Of a DNA stretch of 64,000 nt, positions 9,521 through 17,606 are shown piece by piece. The notes under the pieces are model-generated. The model had not been told where the DNA came from, did no database searches, and saw nothing but the letters and a program-made list of their open reading frames with translations. Made by a program: the position numbers and the translations under genes. Origin of the DNA: Pseudorhodobacter turbinis. Lineage in GTDB: Bacteria; Pseudomonadota; Alphaproteobacteria; Rhodobacterales; Rhodobacteraceae. The DNA lies in assembly GCF_005234135.1 (NCBI RefSeq), contig NZ_CP039964.1:1364001-1428000 (forward strand), given 5' to 3'. Within the stretch, counting starts at the first letter, position 1. Each line of letters begins with the position of its first letter.

Positions 9521-11264
9521 TCGACTGGCGTGTTTGCGCCGTGAAATCGCGGCGCAGGGGCTGGACGGCTTGATCCTGACCACCGCCGACGCCTTTCAGA
9601 ATGAGGAAGCCCCGGCGCATGACCGAACATTGGCGTGGCTGACGGGGTTTTCAGGCTCACTTGCCCATGCACTGGTTTTGCCGGACAGGGCGATTTTTTT
9701 GGTGGATGGGCGCTACCGGATCCAGGCCGCGCGACAGGTCGAAGCGGCGCTTTGGGACTTTGGACATCTACACAGCGAACCCTTGGCGCAGTGGTTGAAA
9801 GGGCAGCGGGGCAAGATCGGGTTTGATCCGATGTGCTGGACAGTTAACCAAATTGAGCAAATGCAAACCGAAGCCCGAGGCGTAAGCCTGCACGCCTTTG
9901 CCGATCCTTTCGCTGCAATCTGGCAGGACCGCCCGCCACCACCCTGCGCCCCGTTGCGGGCGCTGCCCATCTTGGATACAGGTCGCAGCACGGAGGACAA
10001 GTTACGCCACTTGCAGCGGGAAACGATCGCACTCCAAGTCGATCTTTGGGTGGAAACCCGTCCCGACAATATCGCGTGGATGTTCAACGTGCGTGGGGCC
10101 GACATCGCAATGAATCCCCTGCCCCTGTCTTTTGCAGTCTTCCCAAGCTATGGCCCGGCGCAATGGTTTATCGACCCTGCCAAGCTGACCATTCCTTTGC
10201 CCGAAAATGTGCAAACCCATCCGCGAGATCATTTCCTGTCATGGCTGCAAACCCACACCAAAGGGCAGCGTGCAGCATTTGACCCCACATTTACACCGGA
10301 AGCGGTGCGCCTGTGCCTGACGAAAGCAGGTGCGCTGGTAATCCCCAGCCGCGGCCTGATTACGGTCGAAAAATCCCGCAAATCCAAGGCCGAGCTTGTC
10401 GGTTTCCGCAGCGCCCATCTGGCGGATGCTGTTGCACTGGCGCGGTTCGGACATTGGCTGTCAATGGAACTGCCAGCGCGAGAAGCTACCAATCAACCAA
10501 TTGATGAAGCCGAGGCAGCCAACATGCTGGAGCAGTTTCGCAAAGCGTGCCCCGCCTACCAAGAACCGAGTTTCACTACCATTGCCGCTTCTGGGGAAAA
10601 TGCGGCACTTTGCCATTACGCCCCACCAGCGCAAGGCAGTGCCCCGTTGCTCAGCAGTCAGATTTTTCTGTGCGATTCCGGCGGGCAGTATGATTTCGGC
10701 ACAACCGACATCACCCGTACTTTTGCCTTTGGGCCCGTGCCGCGAGATATTCGCCCCATTGCAACCGCGGTTTTGCAAGGATTTATAGCTCTTTGCGCCG
10801 CCCGCTTTCCTGAAGGCACCATGCCACACCAGCTTGACGCATTGGCCCGCGCCCCACTTTGGGCGCTTGGACTGGATTATGACCACGGCACAGGCCACAG
10901 CGTTGGTCACAACCTTTTGGTGCATGAACACCCGCACCGCATCGGTAAAGCCGCGAATTCATTTGGATTGATGGCCGGTCATGTGCTGACAATAGAGCCG
11001 GGGTATTACGAAGAGGGCCACTGGGGCATCCGTATCGAAAATCAGGTTGAAGTGGTAAAAACCGGCCCTGGCTTTCTTGGCTTTGACCCGATGACCATGG
11101 CCCCGATTGATCTTTCCCTCTTTGACCTTGCGGCCCTGTCGCGGGATGAGCGGGATTGGCTTGATGCATATCACGCCCGCGTCTGCTCAAACGTCGCACC
11201 GGAACTAAGCGACGTAGTAAAAGACTGGCTGATTACGGCCACGCGACCGGTATCGATGTCTTAA
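9486..11264 (+). CDS. Aminopeptidase P (Xaa-Pro aminopeptidase, M24B)
   Basis: A 592-residue metallopeptidase of the long three-domain aminopeptidase P type, cleaving the residue before proline. Metal ligands are in place: Asp pair in FLCDSGGQYDFGTTDITRTF, His in GTGHSVGHNLLVHEHP, and two Glu in LTIEPGYYEEG and IRIENQVEVV. The ATG at 9486 overlaps the upstream hydrolase gene by 35 bases; an in-frame ATG at 9393 adds non-homologous sequence. Paired with the S33 hydrolase it would let the cell dismantle proline-rich peptides. Confidence 0.9.
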   Translation: MILQAKTTSSADRLACLRREIAAQGLDGLILTTADAFQNEEAPAHDRTLAWLTGFSGSLAHALVLPDRAIFLVDGRYRIQAARQVEAALWDFGHLHSEPLAQWLKGQRGKIGFDPMCWTVNQIEQMQTEARGVSLHAFADPFAAIWQDRPPPPCAPLRALPILDTGRSTEDKLRHLQRETIALQVDLWVETRPDNIAWMFNVRGADIAMNPLPLSFAVFPSYGPAQWFIDPAKLTIPLPENVQTHPRDHFLSWLQTHTKGQRAAFDPTFTPEAVRLCLTKAGALVIPSRGLITVEKSRKSKAELVGFRSAHLADAVALARFGHWLSMELPAREATNQPIDEAEAANMLEQFRKACPAYQEPSFTTIAASGENAALCHYAPPAQGSAPLLSSQIFLCDSGGQYDFGTTDITRTFAFGPVPRDIRPIATAVLQGFIALCAARFPEGTMPHQLDALARAPLWALGLDYDHGTGHSVGHNLLVHEHPHRIGKAANSFGLMAGHVLTIEPGYYEEGHWGIRIENQVEVVKTGPGFLGFDPMTMAPIDLSLFDLAALSRDERDWLDAYHARVCSNVAPELSDVVKDWLITATRPVSMS

Positions 11265-11467
11265 AATGGCTAGGCGAAACGCCCCACCTAACGACCAATA
11301 TCTTTTCTGCGGGCCTGCAATCCTTTGATTATGCATCCCAAGGCTACTCCAGCCGGATGCCGCAGATATGGTTTTGTCTGCATTGATGCTTGGAAATTGT
11401 CGCTGATCAACTAAGGATTGCCGCTTATTTGCTGCCCAAATTCGGCGGCGCGCCCCGGAGATTTGCA

Positions 11468-11660
11468 AAGCAAATCTGCCGCGTGGGGGGCAACATCTTC
11501 GTCGCCTCGCCGCAGAATGTGCCAAAACTTCCGCGCGCCGTAAAGTCTGCGGTTGTGGGTCCAAGCCTTATCGATCTTAAGGCTCAGGGCGGCATCAGAC
11601 TTGGCCCGGGGCCAATGCCCGCTCCGTATCGCGCAAGATGGCACGCCGTTCATAATACGT
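11468..11660 (-). pseudogene. IS3-family transposase orfB fragment
   Basis: The minus-strand frame reads RAKSDAALSLKIDKAW, then THNRRLYGARKFWHIL and RRGDEDVA, the HTH_21-like N-terminal part of IS3-family orfB. The DDE core is absent, and outside this stretch the frame is not family-like. It is a different and older copy than the intact IS3-family elements elsewhere in the window. Confidence 0.55.
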
Positions 11661-11897
11661 GCCCTCTCGGCAGAATTGCATTGCAATTCGCCTGCCCGCT
11701 GCCCGGCAGTGCATTGAAAATGCACGAGAGGGGGTAACAGAATGGACAAAATACTAAGATCGAACTGTCCCGACTTTACCGCAGGGCAATTGGTCCGTGT
11801 TACGCGACCATATCGAGCGTATTCAGGTTTGCATGAGACAGGCCGGCGTTGTCAGACAAATCCGAACCAGCCTCAGCTATGGCGGAGGCTCTCCCTA

Positions 11898-12602
11898 TTA
11901 CGCCGCGCAAAGGCCGCGCCACTCGTTCAGAGCAGCGGCACGGTTGGTCTTGAAAGTGTCCCGAGAATAGAGGTGACGTTGCTGGTTGAAATGATCGTAG
12001 ACGGAGGCGTGAACCGAGACAAACTTCTGCAGACCTCGCATGCCCCGAAATCCAAGCATCGCCCGCTCTTGTCGTCGGAAGGGCAAGTGTGAATTCTCAG
12101 CGCGGTTGTTTATCCAGCGGCCAGTTTCCTGCCTTTCGACACCACCCGTCTCTTTCAGCGGGGCACCGTATGAGCGGAGCTTATCAGTGACGAAAATCTC
12201 AGGCTGGCCATGTTTACGCATTGCTTTTCTGATGAATTTCAGCGCCGCCTTCTTGTCACGACGCTTGGTAACATAGCTTTCCAGAACCTCGCCCTCGTGA
12301 TCCACGGCCCGCCAAAGATAGTGCTGCTTGCCGTTGATCTTAACGAAGACCTCGTCCAGATGCCAATGCCAGCGGCTCGATTTCAGGTTCTCGATCCGCC
12401 GCTTCTTGATTTCCGCCGTGAACATCGGGCCAAACCGAAGCCACCAATATCGGACGGTTTCGTGGCAAACGTCGATGCCCCGCTCGTGGAGCAGATCTTC
12501 GACGTTGCGAAGCGACAGTGGAAACCGGACATACATCATCACCACAAGGCTGATGATCTCGGGGCTGGTCTTGAAGTATCGAAAAGGCGAGCGCTTGGTC
12601 AT
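11898..12602 (-). CDS. IS6-family transposase
   Basis: A 234-residue single-ORF transposase of the IS6/IS26 family: zinc-finger-like N-terminus, RYWWLRFGP, then the DDE catalytic core (WHLDEVFVKINGK with the first Asp, FVTDKLRSY with the second, and the Glu in NNRAENSH). Length is normal, so the enzyme looks intact. Clear terminal repeats could not be fixed; a shared TGTCAGA occurs outside both ends (about 11850 and, inverted, 12648). It abuts an alcohol dehydrogenase fragment on its right, consistent with IS6-type adjacent deletion. Confidence 0.85.
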   Translation of the reverse strand: MTKRSPFRYFKTSPEIISLVVMMYVRFPLSLRNVEDLLHERGIDVCHETVRYWWLRFGPMFTAEIKKRRIENLKSSRWHWHLDEVFVKINGKQHYLWRAVDHEGEVLESYVTKRRDKKAALKFIRKAMRKHGQPEIFVTDKLRSYGAPLKETGGVERQETGRWINNRAENSHLPFRRQERAMLGFRGMRGLQKFVSVHASVYDHFNQQRHLYSRDTFKTNRAAALNEWRGLCAA

Positions 12603-12657
12603 GCAGAAAGCCTACGCATCCACCCTGCCCCGCTCAAGCCAGTTTCTTCTGACAGAG

Positions 12658-12830
12658 ACGTTGCGTCGCTCCAGCGGCCCTTGCAGCAAGGAGGCAGAGA
12701 ATGCCGATGGGGCCGACGCCAGTGACCAGCACGCTGGACCCGGCGGTCACGCCGCCCCGATCGCAAGCATAAACGGCGACAGCGGTGGGTTCCACCAGCG
12801 CAGCTTCTTCTTCCGATCTTTATTGCGATC
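12658..12830 (-). pseudogene. Zinc-dependent alcohol dehydrogenase fragment
   Basis: On the minus strand the sequence reads [17 protein letters not shown] and, further on, [21 protein letters not shown], the substrate-domain border and the Rossmann GxGxxG strand of a sorbitol/butanediol dehydrogenase-like medium-chain enzyme. Both ends are missing; the right-hand part of the gene ends where IS6-type sequence begins. Non-functional remnant, probably truncated by the neighbouring IS6-family element. Confidence 0.6.
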
Positions 12831-12997
12831 AATGTCGCAACGACGTATCTTTGGCCTTCGGGCGTGCAGTACCACATTCAGAATACTTTGAAAGCCAACG
12901 CTACTCGTAAAGAAATACTTGAGGTGATGCAACTGACATCAATCATGGGCATCCATTCCATATCGATGGGTGTCCCTATATTGCTTGAAGAAATTGA

Positions 12998-13171
12998 ATG
13001 GAAAAAATAGTGGATAATCAACTTCGAAATGACGGCGAGAAAGTGCGGCGGGAGGTTCTGGGCGATAAATATGTTGATCGCGCCAAGGATCAGGCCAATG
13101 AATTTTCCGGTCCGCTTCAGGATTTACTGAACGAATATTGCTGGGGCCAAGTTTGGACGGATACTGCGCTT
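12998..13171 (+). pseudogene. Carboxymuconolactone decarboxylase family gene, 5' part
   Basis: From the ATG at 12998, 58 codons read KVRREVLGDKYVDRAKDQ and later NEYCWGQVWTDTAL, the normal N-terminal half of a CMD/AhpD-like protein. The frame ends exactly at the border of an IS3-family element, whose first three bases TGA act as a stop. Joining base 13171 to base 14501 restores one continuous 136-residue frame. The family includes 4-carboxymuconolactone decarboxylase and thiol peroxidase-like proteins; which one this was cannot be said. Confidence 0.85.
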
Positions 13172-13212
13172 TGAACCGCCCCTTGTTTGCCGGAGAGCGT
13201 TTGTTTCGAATG

Positions 13213-14118
13213 TTAGGCTGCTTTTTCATTTGGGTTCAAGGTTGCATAGAACATCTCCTCTGCTTCATGCGGCGTGACATATCCGATGGCACTGTGCAGG
13301 CGCTTGGTGTTGTACCAATCGACCCATTTCAGCGTTTCCCATTCAAGCTGGCCCATTGATTTCCATGGGCCGAGCAACTTTGTAACCTCAGTTTTGAACA
13401 GGCCAATGATGCTTTCAGCGAGGGCATTATCGTAGGAATCTCCCACGGTTCCGACAGATGGATCGATCCCAGCGTCCGCCAATCGCTCAGTGTATTTAAT
13501 GGACAAATATTGAGATCCGCGGTCGGAATGATGTATCAACCCGCCGCCTTTTTCAGGGCTGCGCTGACAGATCGCCTGGTTCAAGGCATCGAGCACAAAG
13601 GCTGTTGTCATCGATGTTGAGACCCGCCAGCCGACGATCCTTCGAGAGAAGACGTCGACAACAAATGCGACGTAAACCATGCCCTGCCATGTGGAAACAT
13701 AAGTGAAGTCACTGACCCAGAGCTGGTTTGGGGATTGTGCTTTGAATTCGCGGTTCACTTTATCGTCCGGACACGGCTGAGAGGCATCGGGGTTCGTCGT
13801 GATGACTGGCTTGCCGCGAACAACGCCCTGTAATCCCATAACTTTCATCAAGCGTTCGACAGTGCATCGGGCGATGTCCTTGCTCTCACGGCGCAGTTGG
13901 TGCCAGACCTTTCTGGCGCCATAGCGGCCACGACTTTCATCGTGAACGCGCCGGATTTCCACGCTGTCCGTTACGTCTTGGCGCGCCCTGTTTGAGGCGA
14001 GCCGGGGATCTCGTCTGATCGCCGAATTTGCATAGTAGGACGATGGTGCGACCCGCAAAATCTTGCAGATCGACCCGACACCAAAGTCCGTGCGGTAATC
14101 TTCAATGAATGAAATCAT
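13213..14118 (-). CDS. IS3-family transposase orfB (copy 1)
   Basis: A 301-residue DDE integrase-like domain. Catalytic residues are visible: Asp in WVSDFTYVST, Asp in IIHHSDRGSQY, Glu in YDNALAESIIGLFK. An HTH_21-like segment precedes them (GRYGARKVWHQLRRE). The ATG overlaps the end of orfA as ATGA in the -1 frame, so expression may use coupling or frameshifting. Protein sequence is identical to copy 2. Confidence 0.92.
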   Translation of the reverse strand: MISFIEDYRTDFGVGSICKILRVAPSSYYANSAIRRDPRLASNRARQDVTDSVEIRRVHDESRGRYGARKVWHQLRRESKDIARCTVERLMKVMGLQGVVRGKPVITTNPDASQPCPDDKVNREFKAQSPNQLWVSDFTYVSTWQGMVYVAFVVDVFSRRIVGWRVSTSMTTAFVLDALNQAICQRSPEKGGGLIHHSDRGSQYLSIKYTERLADAGIDPSVGTVGDSYDNALAESIIGLFKTEVTKLLGPWKSMGQLEWETLKWVDWYNTKRLHSAIGYVTPHEAEEMFYATLNPNEKAA

Positions 14119-14447
14119 TTCCTGAACGGGCGGTCGAGTTCCGCCTGAGCAAAATACGCAGAAGCCTTCTTCAGAATCTCATTTGCTTGGCGCAGTTCCC
14201 GAACCTCACGCTCAAGCTCTTTGATCCGGGCCTTCTCCTCACAGGTGGGACCGTTGCGGGCACCAGCATCGCGTTCAGACTGACGGCACCATCCCCGCAG
14301 GCTATCAGGAGCACAGCCCAGCTTGGGTGCAATTGCCTGATAAGCAGCATTGTCACTGCGATATTCCGAGCGTTGTTCATTGAAAAGCCGAACGCCGCGC
14401 GCGCGGAACTCAGCCGTATAAGACGGGATATGTTTGCGTTGTGTCAT
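14115..14447 (-). CDS. IS3-family transposase orfA (copy 1)
   Basis: A 110-residue DNA-binding protein: HTH_Tnp_1-type helix-turn-helix (about residues 8-55, with GCAPDSLRGWCRQ) followed by a leucine-zipper-like coil (KARIKELEREVRELRQANEI). It is identical to the orfA of copy 2. It supplies end recognition for the transposase made with orfB. Confidence 0.92.
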   Translation of the reverse strand: MTQRKHIPSYTAEFRARGVRLFNEQRSEYRSDNAAYQAIAPKLGCAPDSLRGWCRQSERDAGARNGPTCEEKARIKELEREVRELRQANEILKKASAYFAQAELDRPFRK

Positions 14448-14500
14448 AAGGGTTATCCTTGGAGAGTTTTACTCTCCGGTAAACCCGGGGCGGTTCACTT

Positions 14501-14737
14501 GATCGCAAGCAACGCAGTCTCCTTAACCTTGGTATGCTTGCAGCGACAGGCAAAATGCATGAGTTTCGGACCCATTTTCGGGGTGCAATTCGCAATGGAC
14601 TGACCGAGGAAGAGCTGCAGGCAGCGCTGATACAAATTGCGGTCTACTGTGGTGTCCCTACGGGCGTAGAAGCGTTCAGGGCAGCCAACGATGTTCTTGC
14701 TGACCTTAAATCGGAACGCAATTCAGAGAAGGACTGA
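14501..14737 (+). pseudogene. Carboxymuconolactone decarboxylase family gene, 3' part
   Basis: The 78 codons after the insertion read DRKQRSLLNLGMLAATGK, then HFRGAIRNGLTEEELQAALI and the family signature QIAVYCGVPTGVEAFRAAND. In phase with the 5' part once the IS and one CTT duplicate are removed. No start of its own is expected to yield a full domain, although an internal ATG at 14534 could express a 67-residue piece. The gene is inactivated by the insertion. Confidence 0.85.
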
Positions 14738-14868
14738 GCACAATGGTAACAAAGGTTTGCCAACGAAATTCACTACCTTTGGGGCTTTGTTGCGTAGGCT
14801 CCAGACCCATTAATCGACTTGAGCCCGTCAGGCTTGCATGATTCAAGCTCCCAAATCTTGGGGGCGTT

Positions 14869-15045
14869 ATGAGCAATCTTTACTGGCTGACGGAAGACCA
14901 GATGGCGCGGCTCCGGCCGTTCTTTCCGAAGAGCCACGGCAAGCCGCGCGTGGATGATAGGCGGGTTCTAAGCGGAATTATATTCATTAATCGCAATGGT
15001 TTGCCTTAGTGCGACGCTCCGAAAGAGTATGGTCCTGCCAAGACG
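14869..15045 (+). pseudogene. IS5-family (IS427-like) transposase fragment
   Basis: The ATG at 14869 opens MSNLYWLTEDQMARLRPFF and continues PKSHGKPRVDDRRVLSGIIF, the typical N-terminus of IS427-type IS5 transposases. A TAG at about 15007 interrupts the expected NRNGLxWCDAPKEYGP motif, and family-like sequence stops at about 15045. GGGGCTTTGTTGCGT at about 14780 resembles the left terminal repeat of such elements. Truncated and inactive. Confidence 0.7.
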
Positions 15046-15298
15046 CTTTTGTGGTTGCCGCCCATATTGCAAGAAGTTTTTGACCCTGTTGGGCTGTGAT
15101 CGAGTGCGAACTTTTGTCAGGCCTCAAGATACGGCATTTTCAAAAGCCGCGGGCCGGGATGGTGATCAGCGGATCGGGTCCAAATCTCTACACCGAGCTT
15201 TCTTACTCTCAGGGTCTTACTGGTTTTCCCTATCCGGATCTGTTCGATCGTTTTGCCCATTCAGGTCGTCGTCTTCTTACACTCCCTTGGCACCGTCG
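15046..15298. other. Unassigned stretch between IS5 remnant and AACS remnant
   Basis: A plus-strand frame at about 15096-15302 (68 codons) is open but does not resemble a family I recognise and has no convincing ribosome-binding site. No terminal repeats or hairpins stand out. Probably debris left when the IS5-type element truncated the neighbouring operon. Confidence 0.3.
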
Positions 15299-15490
15299 CT
15301 AGCAGGTTGACATGAACATCATGCCGAGCCCACCAGCGCCGGATCCCTGTAATCTTCGTTCTTCGTTAGCATCGCCCATATCTGACCACAGAGCGTCATA
15401 ATCGGCGACAGGGCAATACTGTTCCATAAAGGCAGCAATCAGGCTGCCTTTGATACGCGCCGCGCCGGGCGCCCAAAGCGGTTGTGTCAT
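15299..15490 (-). pseudogene. Acetoacetyl-CoA synthetase, N-terminal remnant
   Basis: The 63-codon frame starts MTQPLWAPGAARIKGSLIAA and continues FMEQ...DYDALW, the conserved start of acetoacetate-CoA ligase (PLWxPSxERI...FM). After about 45 residues it departs from the family and stops. It begins 19 bases after the acyl-CoA synthetase gene, in the same direction, so it was the last gene of that operon. An intact enzyme would activate acetoacetate, a possible product of BKACE cleavage. Here it is destroyed. Confidence 0.55.
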
Positions 15491-15509
15491 TTAGCTTTCC
15501 TGCGATCTT

Positions 15510-17606
15510 TCAGGGTTTGATCCGATGTATCAAAGCGTCTACCGCCCTCACCCCATCGTGATAGACAAACAGTGGGTTGATCTCGATCTCAGCGACGGTT
15601 CTGGCATGGTCCATCGCGTAATTACCAAGTGCTGCGAGCGTCTGGGACAGACGATCAAGGTCCACCACTGGATTGCCCCGGAACCCGTTCAAAAGCTTGA
15701 AAAGCTTTAGCCGAGAGATTGCCCGTTTGATGTCATCCGCACTCGCGGGCAACAACAACGTTTCCGCATCTGCCAACAGCTCAACCAGAATGCCGCCGCT
15801 GCCAATTGTCATGGCCAGCCCAAATTGCGCATCGCGGCGAATTCCGACGATCATTTCGACAACCGGTCGCGCAACCATCTGTTCGACCAAAAAGTCATCC
15901 GTCACGGCATCAGCGTCATAGGCTTGCACTGCGTCTATCATGGCACAAACAGCCGCTTGCACTGCCGCTGCATCGCCCAACCCAAGTTTCACGGCCCCGG
16001 CCTCGGTCTTATGCGCCAATTTTGGACCCATCATCTTCAGCACAACCGGATACCCCAGTTTTTCAGCAGCTCCGGGGGCGCCCGCGCCGTTGACCAGCAC
16101 CCCTTGGGGCACCGACAGACCAGCCGCGCGCAACAGGTCCTTACCTTCCGCCTCGCTGATCATCTCAATCTCGTCCGGCATCGGTGCAGATAACAGTGGC
16201 GCAGGGTCTGCCGCGACAATGCGTGCATGAGCTTGCGCCCAGTCCCGTCCGTGGCTGATCGCGTTCAAGGCCTCGTGGATGCCCTGCATCGGGGCGATCC
16301 CCGCAGCCATCAGGGCTGCACGGGTATCCGCGTCCATATTCTCGTGGATTGTCGAGCAGATGGCGGCTGGAACACCTGCCTGCTTTGCTGCCTCGCCAAA
16401 GGCTTCGGCATCGGCCAGATAGAAATGTTTGGTCTCGTCCAAACCCTGCGCCGGATAATCTTGAACCAGAATGGCCGCATCGACACCGGCGCGTGCAATC
16501 GCTTCGGTAAAGACTGGCAGTGTCCGCTCGGGCTGCCCCCAGATCGGCGTAGTGTAGTCGAGCGGGTTCGAGACGGTTGCGATGTCGGGCAACAGACCTT
16601 CCAAGATCTTTTTTGCGTCCGCATCAAACGCGGGATAGCTGAGATTGATGGTTTCCGAGTGATCGGCCAGCATCGCCGCCCCGCCGCCCGAGCACGTGAA
16701 GCCTGCTACGCGATTACCCTTGGGCGCCCCGGCAATGCAAAGATATTTCAAGGTCTCTATGAATTGCGACGGGCTGTCGACTGCGATCACGCCACAGCGT
16801 TCAAACAGGGCATCATAAAGCTCGTTCGCACCTGATAGCGATCCGGTATGGCTTTGCGTTAGCGCACTTCCAATAGCCGAACGCCCTGTTTTCATGGCGA
16901 CAATCGGCGTATTATGTGACAACGCCTTTAACGCCATACGTTCAAACCGTGCTACATCTTGTAAACCCTCGATGTGCAGGCCAATTGCTCGGACGGCTGG
17001 GATTTCGCACAAAACATCGACAAAATCCTCCATCCCCAGCACCGTCTGATTTCCGGCCGAGATCATATGGGTTAATGGTAAGGAGCGTTGGCTCATCGTG
17101 ATGTCGGAGGAGAACATGCCGGATTGGGTGATCACCGCCGCCCCATATCCGGGACATGATCCACCATGGGCGAAGGGCCAAAGCGCAGCCCCATCAAGAT
17201 AGTTGATCATTCCATAGCAATTAGGACCGATCAACGCCATGTCACCCGCAGCCTCTAACAAGGCCTCTTCGCGTTTCACGCCACCGTCACCCGCCTCACG
17301 AAATCCGGCGGCATAGCAGACCACACCGCCTACCCCCATGGCTGCGGCTTTGGCAATAACGTCAATGGCCGCATTGGCAGGCACAGCAACAAAGATCGCA
17401 TCCGGCGTTCCGGGCAGATCATCCAGCGACGCAAAACAAGGCAGCCCCGCCATTTCAGCGCGTTTGGGGTTCACGGGCCATATCTCGCCCGCATACCCGC
17501 GACGCTGTGCTTCGTTAATGGCTACCCCTGCATCCGTCCCGCCGATGAAAGCGATTTGACGCGGTCTCAATAGCCGGTTGAAATTCTTGCGCTGTGCTGG
17601 GGTCAT
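15510..17606 (-). CDS. NDP-forming acyl-CoA synthetase (fused alpha-beta)
   Basis: A 698-residue protein of the acetate-CoA ligase (ADP-forming) superfamily, alpha and beta domains in one chain. N-terminal CoA-binding Rossmann region (LRPRQIAFIGGTDAG, WPVNPKR), ligase region with the phosphohistidine motif QSHTGSLSG at about residue 255, and a C-terminal ATP-grasp domain (LRAAGLSVPQG, GYPVVLKMMGPKLAHKTEAG). It would activate a carboxylate to its CoA thioester. Its ATG overlaps the stop of the acyl-CoA dehydrogenase gene, so the two act together, synthetase supplying the dehydrogenase. Substrate unknown; context suggests gamma-butyrobetaine or a similar betaine acid. Confidence 0.85.
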   Translation of the reverse strand: MTPAQRKNFNRLLRPRQIAFIGGTDAGVAINEAQRRGYAGEIWPVNPKRAEMAGLPCFASLDDLPGTPDAIFVAVPANAAIDVIAKAAAMGVGGVVCYAAGFREAGDGGVKREEALLEAAGDMALIGPNCYGMINYLDGAALWPFAHGGSCPGYGAAVITQSGMFSSDITMSQRSLPLTHMISAGNQTVLGMEDFVDVLCEIPAVRAIGLHIEGLQDVARFERMALKALSHNTPIVAMKTGRSAIGSALTQSHTGSLSGANELYDALFERCGVIAVDSPSQFIETLKYLCIAGAPKGNRVAGFTCSGGGAAMLADHSETINLSYPAFDADAKKILEGLLPDIATVSNPLDYTTPIWGQPERTLPVFTEAIARAGVDAAILVQDYPAQGLDETKHFYLADAEAFGEAAKQAGVPAAICSTIHENMDADTRAALMAAGIAPMQGIHEALNAISHGRDWAQAHARIVAADPAPLLSAPMPDEIEMISEAEGKDLLRAAGLSVPQGVLVNGAGAPGAAEKLGYPVVLKMMGPKLAHKTEAGAVKLGLGDAAAVQAAVCAMIDAVQAYDADAVTDDFLVEQMVARPVVEMIVGIRRDAQFGLAMTIGSGGILVELLADAETLLLPASADDIKRAISRLKLFKLLNGFRGNPVVDLDRLSQTLAALGNYAMDHARTVAEIEINPLFVYHDGVRAVDALIHRIKP

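Larger units (their letters stand above)
13172..14497 (-). mobile_element. IS3-family insertion sequence, 1326 bp, copy 1
   Basis: Complete element with imperfect inverted ends: TGAACCGCCCCTTGTTTGCC at the left against TGAACCGCCCCGGGTTTACC (complement) at the right, continuing into GGAGAG on both. It is flanked by a 3-bp direct repeat CTT (13169-13171 and 14498-14500), as expected for IS3-type transposition. It carries orfA and orfB in a -1 relationship and interrupts a carboxymuconolactone decarboxylase-like gene. A second copy of identical length lies at 43193-44518 in the opposite orientation. Confidence 0.92.

Noticed and set aside
15096..15302. 68-codon frame in the gap before the acetoacetyl-CoA synthetase remnant
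   Set aside because: No family resemblance, no good ribosome-binding site, and surrounded by truncated sequence.
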